Positions 16,277 to 24,390 of a DNA stretch of 64,000 nt are shown piece after piece. This stretch comes from Sphingomonas citri (GTDB lineage: Bacteria > Pseudomonadota > Alphaproteobacteria > Sphingomonadales > Sphingomonadaceae), in the NCBI RefSeq assembly GCF_019429485.1, contig NZ_JAHXZN010000008.1, positions 1-64,000 on the forward strand, given 5' to 3'. Position 1 is the first letter of the stretch; the number at the start of each line of letters is the position of its first letter. Both the position numbers and the translations under genes were made by a program. The notes below the pieces were generated by a model. The model was not told the origin of the DNA and did no database searches. It saw only the letters and a list, made by a program, of their open reading frames with translations.

Positions 16277-18727
16277 TCAGGCAAGTCGAAATGTGCGAAC
16301 GTGGGAGAAGAGCCGGCCGGCACGGCCCGGCACCCGCTCGAACCCCTTGGCGAGGAACCGGATCGTCACGCGCTTGCGGTTCTTCGTGAGCTCTGGCGGC
16401 AGGGGATAGGTGACATCGTGCCACTTACCCGGCGCCTCGCGCGCCAGCGACTGGGTCGCCACCACCACCGCGCCAGCGTCGGGAAGCACGATGTCGAACA
16501 GCCGCGCGAAGGTCGCGTCGCCCGCATCGCCACCCCAATAGCGGCACGTCAGAAAGGTTTTCCGCACCGGATCAACGGCAAGCGTCATGTCGATCGCCTC
16601 GTCGCCCTCGATCCAGGCTTCGCCATGCGCCTGCCCGAAACGAACCCGGTTGGTGGTGAGCCGGTGAAGCGCCTGCGAGTGCGCATCGCCGATCGTCAGC
16701 TCGTCGAGGAGCCGTTGTTCGGGCTCCCCGATCAAGCGCGTATAGCCTGCATATCGATGATCGACGACGCGGTGCAGCGGTCGGAACCGGACCGGCGACG
16801 CGCCGGTAAGATCGAAAGATCCGGGCTCCGCCGCCGGGCGCAGGGCGCGCAGCAGCGCGTCGGAAGCGCCCGTGAACGTGACCTCTCCGTCTGCGCAGCC
16901 CACCAGGAAATTGGGACCGTGGTGGAGCGAGACCATGTCGGCGCGGTCGGTCATCGGCTCGGCCCGCAAGGCGAAGGGCAGATCGATCTCGACTCGGTCG
17001 CCGTCGCGCCATACGCGGGTGATCGGCAGGAAGGCACCGGGCGTAACGACCTTCGACACGGCACGATCATTCACGCGGACCGCCGCGCCGCTCGCCCAAG
17101 CCGGGATCCGCACGTGAAGCGCGAAGCGGCGGGGGGCCGGCATCGCCATGCGCAGCCCGATCCGCCCGTCCGCGGGAAACCGCGTCTCCTGCGTTACGCG
17201 GACCCCCGCGGCGCGCCAGTCGAGCGTGCCGGGTACGTAGTTCACGACATACAATGCCTCGGCGCCGCGATGAAGGAAGGCATTCTCGGGCAGCTCGGCA
17301 TAGGCCTCGACCCCCGAGCCGTAGCAGCACCAGAAACTGTCCTCCGCGGTGCCGAACTTCTTCACCGAACCGGGCGCGAGATTGAGGTTGTAGACCAGCA
17401 TCCCGCTTGCCGGATGCTGCTGTGCAAGTACCGCATTCACGTAGCGCCGCTCATAAGCGTCACCCCAGCGTGCGTCGCCGGTCACACGCAGCGCATAGGC
17501 GGTTACGCGGTTGAGGTTGTGGCTGCAGCAGCTCTCCCCGCATTCCCGGTGCCCGGCGCTCGAGACGCTGCCGACGCCCCGTGCGGACGGGGCCACGCTC
17601 GCCTGCCGGAACGTCAGGCCGGGAGTGCCGAACAGCTCGGCGCCGTAATCGAGTGGCGCGGGATAGTCGCTCGTCCCGCTCACCGATCCGTTGGCGAACT
17701 CATGCCCCTCGCGCATCCAGCGAAGAAAATTGAGCGTCGCATCGCGATAGGCCGGGGCGCCCGTCGTCTCGTGATGCCGCGCCAGCCCCATGACGTTGGC
17801 GATCTCAGTATTGGCGTGCTGGGCATTGCGGCCGAGCTCGTCACGGTCCTCAGCCAGCATCGACAGGAACCAAGGCCGGTCGAAACACGCGGCTAGGCGG
17901 CGATGCGCCGGGTTGCCGGTCTGGCGCCAGAGCAGCAGGCAGACGTCCTGCATCGCGCCAAATTCCATGAAGAATCTCGGCGTCTGCCCCTGATAACGGC
18001 GCGTTTCAGTCATCGCGGCGATGCGCGCCGCGTCGAGCCGCGACATCCGCCAGGCGAAATAGTTGGCCATGCCGGTGGCGACCGACAGCGCCTGACGATT
18101 GCCGCCGATCAGATAGGCGTCGAGTAGACCGGCCATAAACTTGTGGATCTGGTAATAGGGCACGTCGCACGGCTTCAGAGCCTCTAGGCGATCAAACTGA
18201 GCGGTGGACTGGGTGTTGAGATAGCCGAAGCGGCCCGGCGCGTCCTCACCCTGCAAACGGCCAATCGCCTGCTGGCATTGATGCAGATCGGCCACCAATC
18301 GGTCACGGCGCGCTGCCAGACCCCGCGCCGCCTCGGGATCGAGCGCCGCCATCGACTTTGCGGCCTTGCTGACCGCGGACAGGTAGTGGCCGATGAAGTG
18401 GCCGCGCGACCCCCATGTCGGCGCCTCCCACCCGCCATATGGCTTCGCCGATCGGGTCGACAACCCGGCATAGCTGCGGACGCTGTAGAGCAGTCGGTCG
18501 AGATCAATCGAGAGCAGATAGGCAAGGTTGACGCGCATCCGCGACGCGGTCTCGCTTGCGGGATCCACAGTGAAAGCGTCGTGCGAAAAGCTGCGAAGGG
18601 GGTCGAGCTCAGCCCACTGACCGTCGGTCGTCACTTGCGCCATCAGCGGCAGAGAAGCTGCGCCACATGCGCCACCCTTCATCATGCCTCGCCGGCTCAA
18701 CCGCATACCGTCGTCGTTACTTATCAT
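16277..18727 (-). CDS. GH127/GH146-type beta-L-arabinofuranosidase (DUF1680)
   Basis: An 816-residue enzyme; ATG at 18727 is preferred over the adjacent GTG at 18730, with AGGAG about eight bases upstream. The N-terminus 'LSRRGMMKGGACGAASLPLMAQ' looks like a twin-arginine signal. The (alpha/alpha)6 barrel follows, with the zinc-thiolate set of GH127/146: Glu398 and Cys400 in 'CGESCCSHN', and Cys467-Cys468 in 'FWCCYGSGVE', one Cys being the nucleophile. The CCYGSG form is closer to GH146 than to GH127. These enzymes release beta-L-arabinofuranose from arabino-oligosaccharides or hydroxyproline-linked arabinans. It precedes the receptor operon, with about 90 bases and the tandem repeat between, and is divergent from a GntR regulator. 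Confidence 0.87.
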   Translation of the reverse strand: MISNDDGMRLSRRGMMKGGACGAASLPLMAQVTTDGQWAELDPLRSFSHDAFTVDPASETASRMRVNLAYLLSIDLDRLLYSVRSYAGLSTRSAKPYGGWEAPTWGSRGHFIGHYLSAVSKAAKSMAALDPEAARGLAARRDRLVADLHQCQQAIGRLQGEDAPGRFGYLNTQSTAQFDRLEALKPCDVPYYQIHKFMAGLLDAYLIGGNRQALSVATGMANYFAWRMSRLDAARIAAMTETRRYQGQTPRFFMEFGAMQDVCLLLWRQTGNPAHRRLAACFDRPWFLSMLAEDRDELGRNAQHANTEIANVMGLARHHETTGAPAYRDATLNFLRWMREGHEFANGSVSGTSDYPAPLDYGAELFGTPGLTFRQASVAPSARGVGSVSSAGHRECGESCCSHNLNRVTAYALRVTGDARWGDAYERRYVNAVLAQQHPASGMLVYNLNLAPGSVKKFGTAEDSFWCCYGSGVEAYAELPENAFLHRGAEALYVVNYVPGTLDWRAAGVRVTQETRFPADGRIGLRMAMPAPRRFALHVRIPAWASGAAVRVNDRAVSKVVTPGAFLPITRVWRDGDRVEIDLPFALRAEPMTDRADMVSLHHGPNFLVGCADGEVTFTGASDALLRALRPAAEPGSFDLTGASPVRFRPLHRVVDHRYAGYTRLIGEPEQRLLDELTIGDAHSQALHRLTTNRVRFGQAHGEAWIEGDEAIDMTLAVDPVRKTFLTCRYWGGDAGDATFARLFDIVLPDAGAVVVATQSLAREAPGKWHDVTYPLPPELTKNRKRVTIRFLAKGFERVPGRAGRLFSHVRTFRLA

Positions 18728-18749
18728 CACGGCCTCTCCTATAGGTCGT

Positions 18750-18761
18750 CAATACCCTGAG
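18750..18761. promoter_or_regulatory. third copy of the operator-like repeat (one mismatch)
   Basis: CAATACCCTGAG at 18750-18761 matches the complement of the tandem word upstream of the receptor (CAATACTCTGAG) with one change and in inverted orientation relative to those copies. It lies in the 144-base gap between the GH127/146 gene and the divergent GntR regulator, where it could control both. Confidence 0.5.
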
Positions 18762-18871
18762 TTTTAAGGTTTTGAAAGATCAGCCTGTCGATCGAGGAGT
18801 GAGGCTGCGCGAGGCTATGGTGTGTAAATACGCGGGCGGCTACAAACGATTGGCAACAACGGCGTAAACCA

Positions 18872-19675
18872 ATGTCCACTATGCCTTCCAAGACCCGTCG
18901 GACGTCCAAGCCGATCCTGGCAATCGAGCCGATCAACGCCGATTCCGATGCGGCGCGGATAACCCGCCCGCACAACGCCGTTGCCGAGCGGTTGGGCATC
19001 GCGATTCTGGGGGGCGACTATGTTCCCGGCGACACGCTGCCCAACGAAGATGAGGCAAGCGGACAGATGCAGGTGTCGCGCAGCGCCTACCGCGAAGCCA
19101 TTCGCACGCTCGCAGCAAAGGGCCTGGTTCGAAGTCGACCGAAGGTCGGCACGCGGGTGACCGAGCCTGCCGACTGGAACCTCCTCGACGTCGACGTCCT
19201 TAAATGGATGTTCGCGAGGGAGCCCGCCCCGCGCTTCATCGCCGATCTGTTCGCGCTTCGCTTGATGGTCGAGCCGACCGCGGCACGGCTGGCGGCGGCG
19301 AACTGGACTGAGCCGAGCTTCCGCGAGCTGCGCGCCGCGATGGACGGGCTAGTTTCGCACGAGCCGTCGAGCGAGGCATGGCAGAACGCCGACAAGCAGT
19401 TCCATGAAGCGATAATCCGCCTTGCCGACAACGCGTTTTTAACCACGCTGTCGATCGCAATCACGACAGCGGTGCGACTAACGACGATGTACAAGCTGAG
19501 CGAGCCAGGAATCATCAACAATTCAACCGTTGACCATCTACGCGTTTACGAAGCGATCGCTGCGCGCGACGGCGCGTTGGCCGAGGCACGAGTTAAAACC
19601 TTGATTGAAACGGCACGCGACTTGACGGTTGCGATCGGCCAGCGCCCAGGACGGCGGCGGCCATCAACGACTTAG
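18872..19675 (+). CDS. FadR-subfamily GntR regulator (FCD domain)
   Basis: A 267-residue regulator. A winged helix covers about 30-105 ('NAVAERLGIAILGGDYVPGDTLPNEDEASGQMQVSRSAYREAIRTLAAKGLVRSRPKVGTRV'), and an FCD ligand domain follows with 'LFALRLMVEPTAARLAA', 'FHEAIIRLADN' and 'HLRVYEAIAARD', the conserved Asp/His positions for metal and acid-ligand binding. FCD regulators usually sense sugar acids or other small organic acids. It is divergent from the GH127/146 gene and probably controls that gene and the receptor operon through the CAATAC repeats. A start a few codons in (MPSKTRR) is possible. Confidence 0.88.
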   Translation: MSTMPSKTRRTSKPILAIEPINADSDAARITRPHNAVAERLGIAILGGDYVPGDTLPNEDEASGQMQVSRSAYREAIRTLAAKGLVRSRPKVGTRVTEPADWNLLDVDVLKWMFAREPAPRFIADLFALRLMVEPTAARLAAANWTEPSFRELRAAMDGLVSHEPSSEAWQNADKQFHEAIIRLADNAFLTTLSIAITTAVRLTTMYKLSEPGIINNSTVDHLRVYEAIAARDGALAEARVKTLIETARDLTVAIGQRPGRRRPSTT

Positions 19676-20426
19676 TTGCCCGCTTGCTGAGTGGCACACC
19701 GACCAGGTGATTAGTCATCGTTGATGGCCTGCAACGCGAGCTGCAGAGCGAGTGCACCCAAGATTAAGCTCAGCCTAAAGCGAAATGCCTCGAAGACGTC
19801 GTCGATGGTTTGCCTGCAACCTTGCTGTGATCGATTGCGCTTCCCCGTGCAACCCCTGCTCAGGCAATGCTCTGCTCACAACTCGATAGGAGCAAAGCTT
19901 CGGTGCCTCGCTACCTTACTGCATGAACGGTTGGCGCTCGATTCGATCACGGTGGAGTGAAATGTGGTGTCCGCCGGCTGCCAACATCCGCTTGATCACA
20001 GCGACGATCAACGCGCATTGCTGACCCGAGCCGTGTCGACAATGAGCTCGGCGGCGCGGCGTTTGATCGCCGATCGCACATCGATAACGACGAACGGGGC
20101 AAACAATCTTCGCGGAATCATCACCAAGAAAGACCTACAAAGAGCTGCAATGTCGAGACCCTTTTCATCTACTCGCAAAGCCATAGACCGGCACCTCATT
20201 GGCGCTGGCCTTTACCTTGAGTAATGCTACGGGATTGCTATCATCGTAGCTTTTAATTGCACAGCAAGGTCGCGATCAGGGCACTAATTTGCTGCCCGCG
20301 AACGCACAGCAGAGCACTGGGACGGCGAGCAGCGCATAGCCGCGCGAACATGTATCCGGGTGCGGACCGGCTGATCCGCACTGCCTGTGGGGAGGCGCTT
20401 GTCATCGCATTCAGCCCTAAGTAACT
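19676..20426. other. intergenic region with possible transposase debris
   Basis: About 750 bases with no convincing gene. Around 20040-20200 the plus strand encodes 'ARRLIADRTS' and a following basic stretch, which recalls the LIADRxYD core and C-terminus of IS5-type transposases, but with lost frame. This could be an old insertion-sequence scar; the match is weak. Confidence 0.3.
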
Positions 20427-20441
20427 TAATGTATGATTTTA
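20427..20441. promoter_or_regulatory. weak GTATGA operator-like site before esterase
   Basis: The segment TAATGTATGATTTTA differs by one base in its core (GTATGAT for GTATGAC) from the sites upstream of the galactonate and galactan genes. It lies about 20-35 bases before the esterase start. Assigned only by similarity. Confidence 0.3.
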
Positions 20442-20461
20442 AGGGCGAGAGCGGTATAGAG

Positions 20462-21514
20462 ATGCTCGACAGAACGCTGACCCGCCGCTCGCTCGTCGCC
20501 GGGGCGGCGACCATGCTGATCCCGACGAGGGTCCGACCTTCCGAACTCGACCGTTTGATCGCCGCGGTAGACCCGGACCTTCGTGCGCCGCTGCGCGGCC
20601 GTGTCGATCTCGGTGGCACGCCTCTGTCGCGTGCGACCCTCGCGGCCGCGCGCAACTCCATCATCACGCCGCGACCGCTTCCCGCACCGCCGATCGCCGC
20701 CCGCCGCATCGCCGGTGTTCCCGGCGCGCCGCCGGTCAGCCTCTATGTCATCAACCAGGGCGAGCCCGGCACGCGCCGACCCGCCATCCTCCACATTCAC
20801 GGCGGCGGCTATGTGCTGATGCGCGCCGACGACACCTTCCCGCAGCTGCAGACGATCGCACGCGCGCACGACTGCGTCATCGTCACCGTCGACTATCGCT
20901 TGGCGCCCGAGACCCGCTTCCCGGGCGCACGCGACGACAATGAGGCGGCGCTGCGCTGGCTCCACCGCGAAGCGGATTCGCTCGGGGTCGATCGCTCGCG
21001 GATCGCTGTGATGGGTGAGAGCGCCGGCGGCGGCCACGCGGCGATGCTGGCGCTGGCGGCGCGCGACCGCGGCGAGGTCTCGCTCGTGGCGCAAATTCTG
21101 GTCTATCCCATGCTCGATGATCGCACGGGCAGCCGTCGCATGCCGCGAACGGGTATCGGCGAGATCGGTTGGACCTCGGCGCAGAACCGCTTCGGCTGGG
21201 GCGCGCTGCTCGGCGTGGCGGCAGGGTCCTCTGTCGTGCCGAGCGGCGCCGTGCCAGCGCGCGTGCCCGATCTCGCTGGCCTGCCGCCGACGTTCATCGC
21301 GGTCGGCTCGATCGACCTCTTCGTCGACGAAGACATCGACTATGCACACCGGCTCATCGATGCGGGCGTATCGACCGATCTGATGGTGCTCGACGGCGCC
21401 TACCACGGCTTCGACGGCGCGGTGCCCGACGCGCCGGTGACACGACGCTTCGTCGCCTCACGCGACGCCGCGCTGCGCCGCGCTTTCACCCCCGGCGGGT
21501 GGCGGCGCGGCTGA
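20462..21514 (+). CDS. alpha/beta hydrolase, hormone-sensitive-lipase-type esterase
   Basis: A 350-residue enzyme; the start at 20462 (MLDRTLTRRSL) was chosen because it yields a twin-arginine-like leader 'TRRSLVAGAATMLI', while upstream in-frame codons add no family-like sequence. HSL-family marks: oxyanion-hole HGGGYV (113-118), nucleophile Ser187 in GESAGG, Asp285 in 'AVGSIDLFVDED' and His315 in 'AYHGFDGAV'. Such enzymes hydrolyse short acyl or aryl esters. Next to glycan genes it may remove acetyl or feruloyl groups from polysaccharide, but general esterase activity is equally possible. It is convergent with the next regulator. Confidence 0.87.
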   Translation: MLDRTLTRRSLVAGAATMLIPTRVRPSELDRLIAAVDPDLRAPLRGRVDLGGTPLSRATLAAARNSIITPRPLPAPPIAARRIAGVPGAPPVSLYVINQGEPGTRRPAILHIHGGGYVLMRADDTFPQLQTIARAHDCVIVTVDYRLAPETRFPGARDDNEAALRWLHREADSLGVDRSRIAVMGESAGGGHAAMLALAARDRGEVSLVAQILVYPMLDDRTGSRRMPRTGIGEIGWTSAQNRFGWGALLGVAAGSSVVPSGAVPARVPDLAGLPPTFIAVGSIDLFVDEDIDYAHRLIDAGVSTDLMVLDGAYHGFDGAVPDAPVTRRFVASRDAALRRAFTPGGWRRG

Positions 21515-21592
21515 GGTCTGACCCATCTGCGACCCGATCATGCTCCAGCGTGGGCAATAGCACGGTGGCATCATGGCGGGAGGGAGGCCGCC

Positions 21593-22342
21593 CTAGAAGG
21601 AGTCGTGTGCCGGATGCCCTCCGGCCTCCAGCAACAGCCGCAGCGCGCCGTCGATCAGCTCGCGCATCAGCGAGGAGGCACCCCGCGCATTCCCCTCGAC
21701 GATCGCGTTGGCGACGCGGCGATGGTCGATCGCGCTCGCCCGGCTGACCCCGGCGTACGCGTTGGTGCGGCGGATGCTAAACCGCAGCGTCGCCTCGGAG
21801 AGGTCGGTGAACTGACGCATGAAGCGGTTGTTGCTCGCCTCGATCACGGCACGGTGAAAGGCGATATCGGCCTCGAGCGGATCGTCCTCGCCCTGCTCGG
21901 CGGCGAACATCCGGTCGATCGCCTTCACGATCGCGGCCCGCTGCGGACCGGAGGCGCCGTTGGCGGCGAGCCCCGCCGCGCGCGGCTCGATGGCCATGCG
22001 CATTTCGGTGAAATCGATCAGCAGGTCGATCGAGAAGTCGCGCTCCATCAACCAGCGCAGCACGTCGGGATCGAGCAGGTTCCAGCTGCCTTCGGGCTGC
22101 ACCACCGTGCCGGCGCGCTGGCGAGCGCGGAGCAAGCCCTTGGCGGTCAGCATCTTCACCGCCTCGCGCACCACCGACCGGCTGGCGCCATATTGCTCGC
22201 ATAACTGCGACTCGAACGGGAAGCCCGTGTCGGCGGTGAAGCGCTGCGTCACGATCGCGCGGCCCAGGTCATTGGCGATCCGCCGGGTGACGTTGAGACC
22301 GTCACCGCCGCTCGCCGCACGTTCGCGTTCCAGTTGTTCCAT
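21593..22342 (-). CDS. FadR-subfamily GntR regulator of the galactonate/galactan genes
   Basis: A 249-residue protein with a winged helix at 15-85 ('NVTRRIANDLGRAIVTQRFTADTGFPFESQLCEQYGASRSVVREAVKMLTAKGLL') and an FCD domain with 'FTEMRMAIEPRAAGLAA' and 'DIAFHRAVIEASNN'. This arrangement is close to DgoR-type galactonate repressors. It is divergent from dgoD, and the gap holds an AAGTCATACTT-type site matching the FadR-subfamily pattern GT-N3-AC. Two more such sites lie upstream of the GH2/GH30 and receptor genes, so it may control the whole second locus. Ligand (galactonate) is inferred. Confidence 0.88.
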   Translation of the reverse strand: MEQLERERAASGGDGLNVTRRIANDLGRAIVTQRFTADTGFPFESQLCEQYGASRSVVREAVKMLTAKGLLRARQRAGTVVQPEGSWNLLDPDVLRWLMERDFSIDLLIDFTEMRMAIEPRAAGLAANGASGPQRAAIVKAIDRMFAAEQGEDDPLEADIAFHRAVIEASNNRFMRQFTDLSEATLRFSIRRTNAYAGVSRASAIDHRRVANAIVEGNARGASSLMRELIDGALRLLLEAGGHPAHDSF

Positions 22343-22392
22343 CGTCGCATCATAACCGATGGTGCCGCGACGGCCACACGCTTGATCACCGC

Positions 22393-22405
22393 ATAAGTCA
22401 TACTT
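22393..22405. promoter_or_regulatory. GT-N3-AC operator between GntR gene and dgoD
   Basis: ATAAGTCATACTT at 22393-22405 has the FadR-subfamily operator core GT-CAT-AC flanked by A/T. Its exact 13-base reverse complement occurs at 30345-30357 before the second TonB receptor. It lies 50 bases from the regulator start and 76 from the dgoD start. Confidence 0.6.
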
Positions 22406-22480
22406 TTCTTGATTTGCCGCGGCTTGGCTCTATGCTCCGTGGGGACGATGCGCCGGAATGGCGACGGAGGGGGCGAAGGC

Positions 22481-23665
22481 GTGACCAGCGGTACTCCAGC
22501 GAGCGACGGCGGCGAGGCGGGCGACCGAATCGGACGGATCGAGTGGTTCCCGGTGCGGCCGCGTTGGCTGTTCGTCCGCGTCGAGACGGTACAGGGCGCG
22601 GTCGGCTGGGGCGAGGCGACGCTGGAAGGCCATGCCGAGGCGGTCGCAGGCGCGCTCGATGCCGCGCGCGACCGGCTGATCGGGCACGATCCCGCGCGGA
22701 TCGAGGACGCATGGCAGCTGCTCCACCGGCTCGGTTTCTATCGCGGCGGGCCGGTGCTGCTCTCGGCCATCGCGGGGATCGACCAGGCGCTGTGGGACAT
22801 CAAGGCGCGCAAGCTGGGCGTGCCGCTCTATCAGCTGCTGGGCGGGCGCGTGCGCGACCGGATCCCGGTCTACGCCTGGATCGGCGGCGACCGCCCCGCC
22901 GACGTGGCCGAGGCGGCGCGGCAGCGGCGCGCGCAGGGTTTCACCGCGGTGAAGATGAACGGCACCGAGGCGCTCGGCTGGCTCGACGGCATCGGCGGGA
23001 TCGACTCGATCGCGCGGCGCCTCTCCGAAGTGCGCGAGACCGGTATCGACGTGGGCGTCGATTTCCACGGGCGCGTGCACCGCCCACTCGCGCGCACCGT
23101 GCTGCGCGCGATCGAGCCGCTCGGCCCGCTGTTCGCCGAGGAGATCGTGCTCGGCGACAATCCCGAGGTGGTGGCCCAGCTCGCGGGCTTCACCAGCGTG
23201 CCGCTCGCGCTCGGCGAACGACTCTACAGCCGCTGGGATTTCCGTCCCTTCTTCGAGCGCGGCGCGATCGACATCGCGCAGCCCGACCTGGCGCACGCGG
23301 GCGGCATCTCCGAGTGCCGCCGCATCGCGGCGATGGCGGAAGCCTATGACGTCGCGCTGGCGCCGCACTGCCCGGTGGGACCGATCGCGCTCGCCGCCTG
23401 TCTCCACCTCGCCGCGGCGACGCCCAATTTCGTAATCCAGGAAATGTCGCTCGGCATCCATTACAACGGCCCCTCGGAGGACCTGACGACGCTGATCCGC
23501 AATCCCGAGCTGTTCCGGATCGCCGCCGGCGGCGTCGCGGTGCCGGAGGGCGCGGGGCTCGGCATCGAGGTCGACGAACATGCGGTGCGCGCGATGGCGC
23601 GCGACCCGCACCGATGGCGCAACCCGGCCTGGCGCGGCCCGGACGGGGAGCTGCGCGAATGGTGA
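22481..23665 (+). CDS. dgoD: D-galactonate dehydratase
   Basis: A 394-residue enolase-superfamily (mandelate-racemase branch) enzyme converting D-galactonate to 2-keto-3-deoxy-D-galactonate. The GTG at 22481 is chosen because GGAGGGG lies about eight bases upstream; an ATG at 22448 is the alternative. Close agreement with DgoD of Escherichia coli is visible: 'RLGFYRGGPVLLSAIAGIDQALWDIKARKLGVPLYQLLGG', 'YAWIGGDRPADV', DFHGRVH (metal Asp and His), 'FAEEIV' (Glu), 'ALGERLYSRWDF' (Glu), 'QPDLAHAGGISEC' and 'LAPHCPVGPIALAACLH' (His base). It ends by overlapping the SDR start by 7 bases. It shows that galactose, probably from galactan, is degraded by the oxidative De Ley-Doudoroff route; the kinase and aldolase are not in this window. 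Confidence 0.93.
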   Translation: MTSGTPASDGGEAGDRIGRIEWFPVRPRWLFVRVETVQGAVGWGEATLEGHAEAVAGALDAARDRLIGHDPARIEDAWQLLHRLGFYRGGPVLLSAIAGIDQALWDIKARKLGVPLYQLLGGRVRDRIPVYAWIGGDRPADVAEAARQRRAQGFTAVKMNGTEALGWLDGIGGIDSIARRLSEVRETGIDVGVDFHGRVHRPLARTVLRAIEPLGPLFAEEIVLGDNPEVVAQLAGFTSVPLALGERLYSRWDFRPFFERGAIDIAQPDLAHAGGISECRRIAAMAEAYDVALAPHCPVGPIALAACLHLAAATPNFVIQEMSLGIHYNGPSEDLTTLIRNPELFRIAAGGVAVPEGAGLGIEVDEHAVRAMARDPHRWRNPAWRGPDGELREW

Positions 23666-24390
23666 GCGCGCGGGCCGTGATCGTAACTGGCGGGCTGGGT
23701 GGGATCGGCCGCGCGGTCGCCGCCGCCTTCGCGCGCGAGGGCGCCGCGGTGATGCTGGTCGACTCGCGCGCCGCCGACACCGCCGACACCGACGCGCTGG
23801 CCGCCGCCGGCGCGATCGCCGTCGCGGCGTGCGTGACGGACGTCGCCAACGCGGCGCAGGTGACGGCAGCGGTGGACGCCACCGTCGGTGCGTTCGGGCG
23901 GCTCGACGTAATCGTCAACGTCGCGGGCATGATGATCTACAAGCCGATCGCCGAGCTCGACGCGGCGGACTGGCGTCGGCTGCTCGACGTGAACCTGGTC
24001 GGCGCGGCGCTGTTCACCGGCCACGCGCTGCGCCGGATGCGACCGGGCGGGTGCGTCGTCAACGTCGCCTCGGTCCACGCGCGGCGCACCTCGGCGCTGG
24101 TCGCACCTTATGCCGCTGCCAAGGCCGCGCTCGTCAGCCTCACCCGCTCCGCCGCGATCGAGGGTCGGCCACTGGGGATCCGGGTCAATGCGGTCCTGCC
24201 GGGCGCGATCGACACGCCAATGCTCCACGCCAGCCCCAACCTGCGCTCGGGCGTCGAGACGATCGCTCCGGAAGATCTCGGCCGGCCCGAGGACGTCGCC
24301 GCGGTGACGACGTTCCTCGCCTCGGACGCCGCGCGCTTCATCACCGGCGAGGACGTGGTGGCCGACGGCGGCCGCATGGGGAGATTGTAG
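23659..24390 (+). CDS. SDR-family dehydrogenase next to dgoD
   Basis: A 243-residue classical SDR starting at 23659 (MVSARAVIVTGG), overlapping the dgoD end. It has TGGLGGIG, NVAG and the Ser-Tyr-Lys set in 'VASVHARRTSALVAPYAAAK'; the end 'FITGEDVVADGG' is typical. Position between galactonate dehydratase and a sugar porter suggests it is the galactose 1-dehydrogenase feeding dgoD, or another sugar oxidase of this locus. Sequence alone does not settle the substrate. Confidence 0.85.
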   Translation: MVSARAVIVTGGLGGIGRAVAAAFAREGAAVMLVDSRAADTADTDALAAAGAIAVAACVTDVANAAQVTAAVDATVGAFGRLDVIVNVAGMMIYKPIAELDAADWRRLLDVNLVGAALFTGHALRRMRPGGCVVNVASVHARRTSALVAPYAAAKAALVSLTRSAAIEGRPLGIRVNAVLPGAIDTPMLHASPNLRSGVETIAPEDLGRPEDVAAVTTFLASDAARFITGEDVVADGGRMGRL

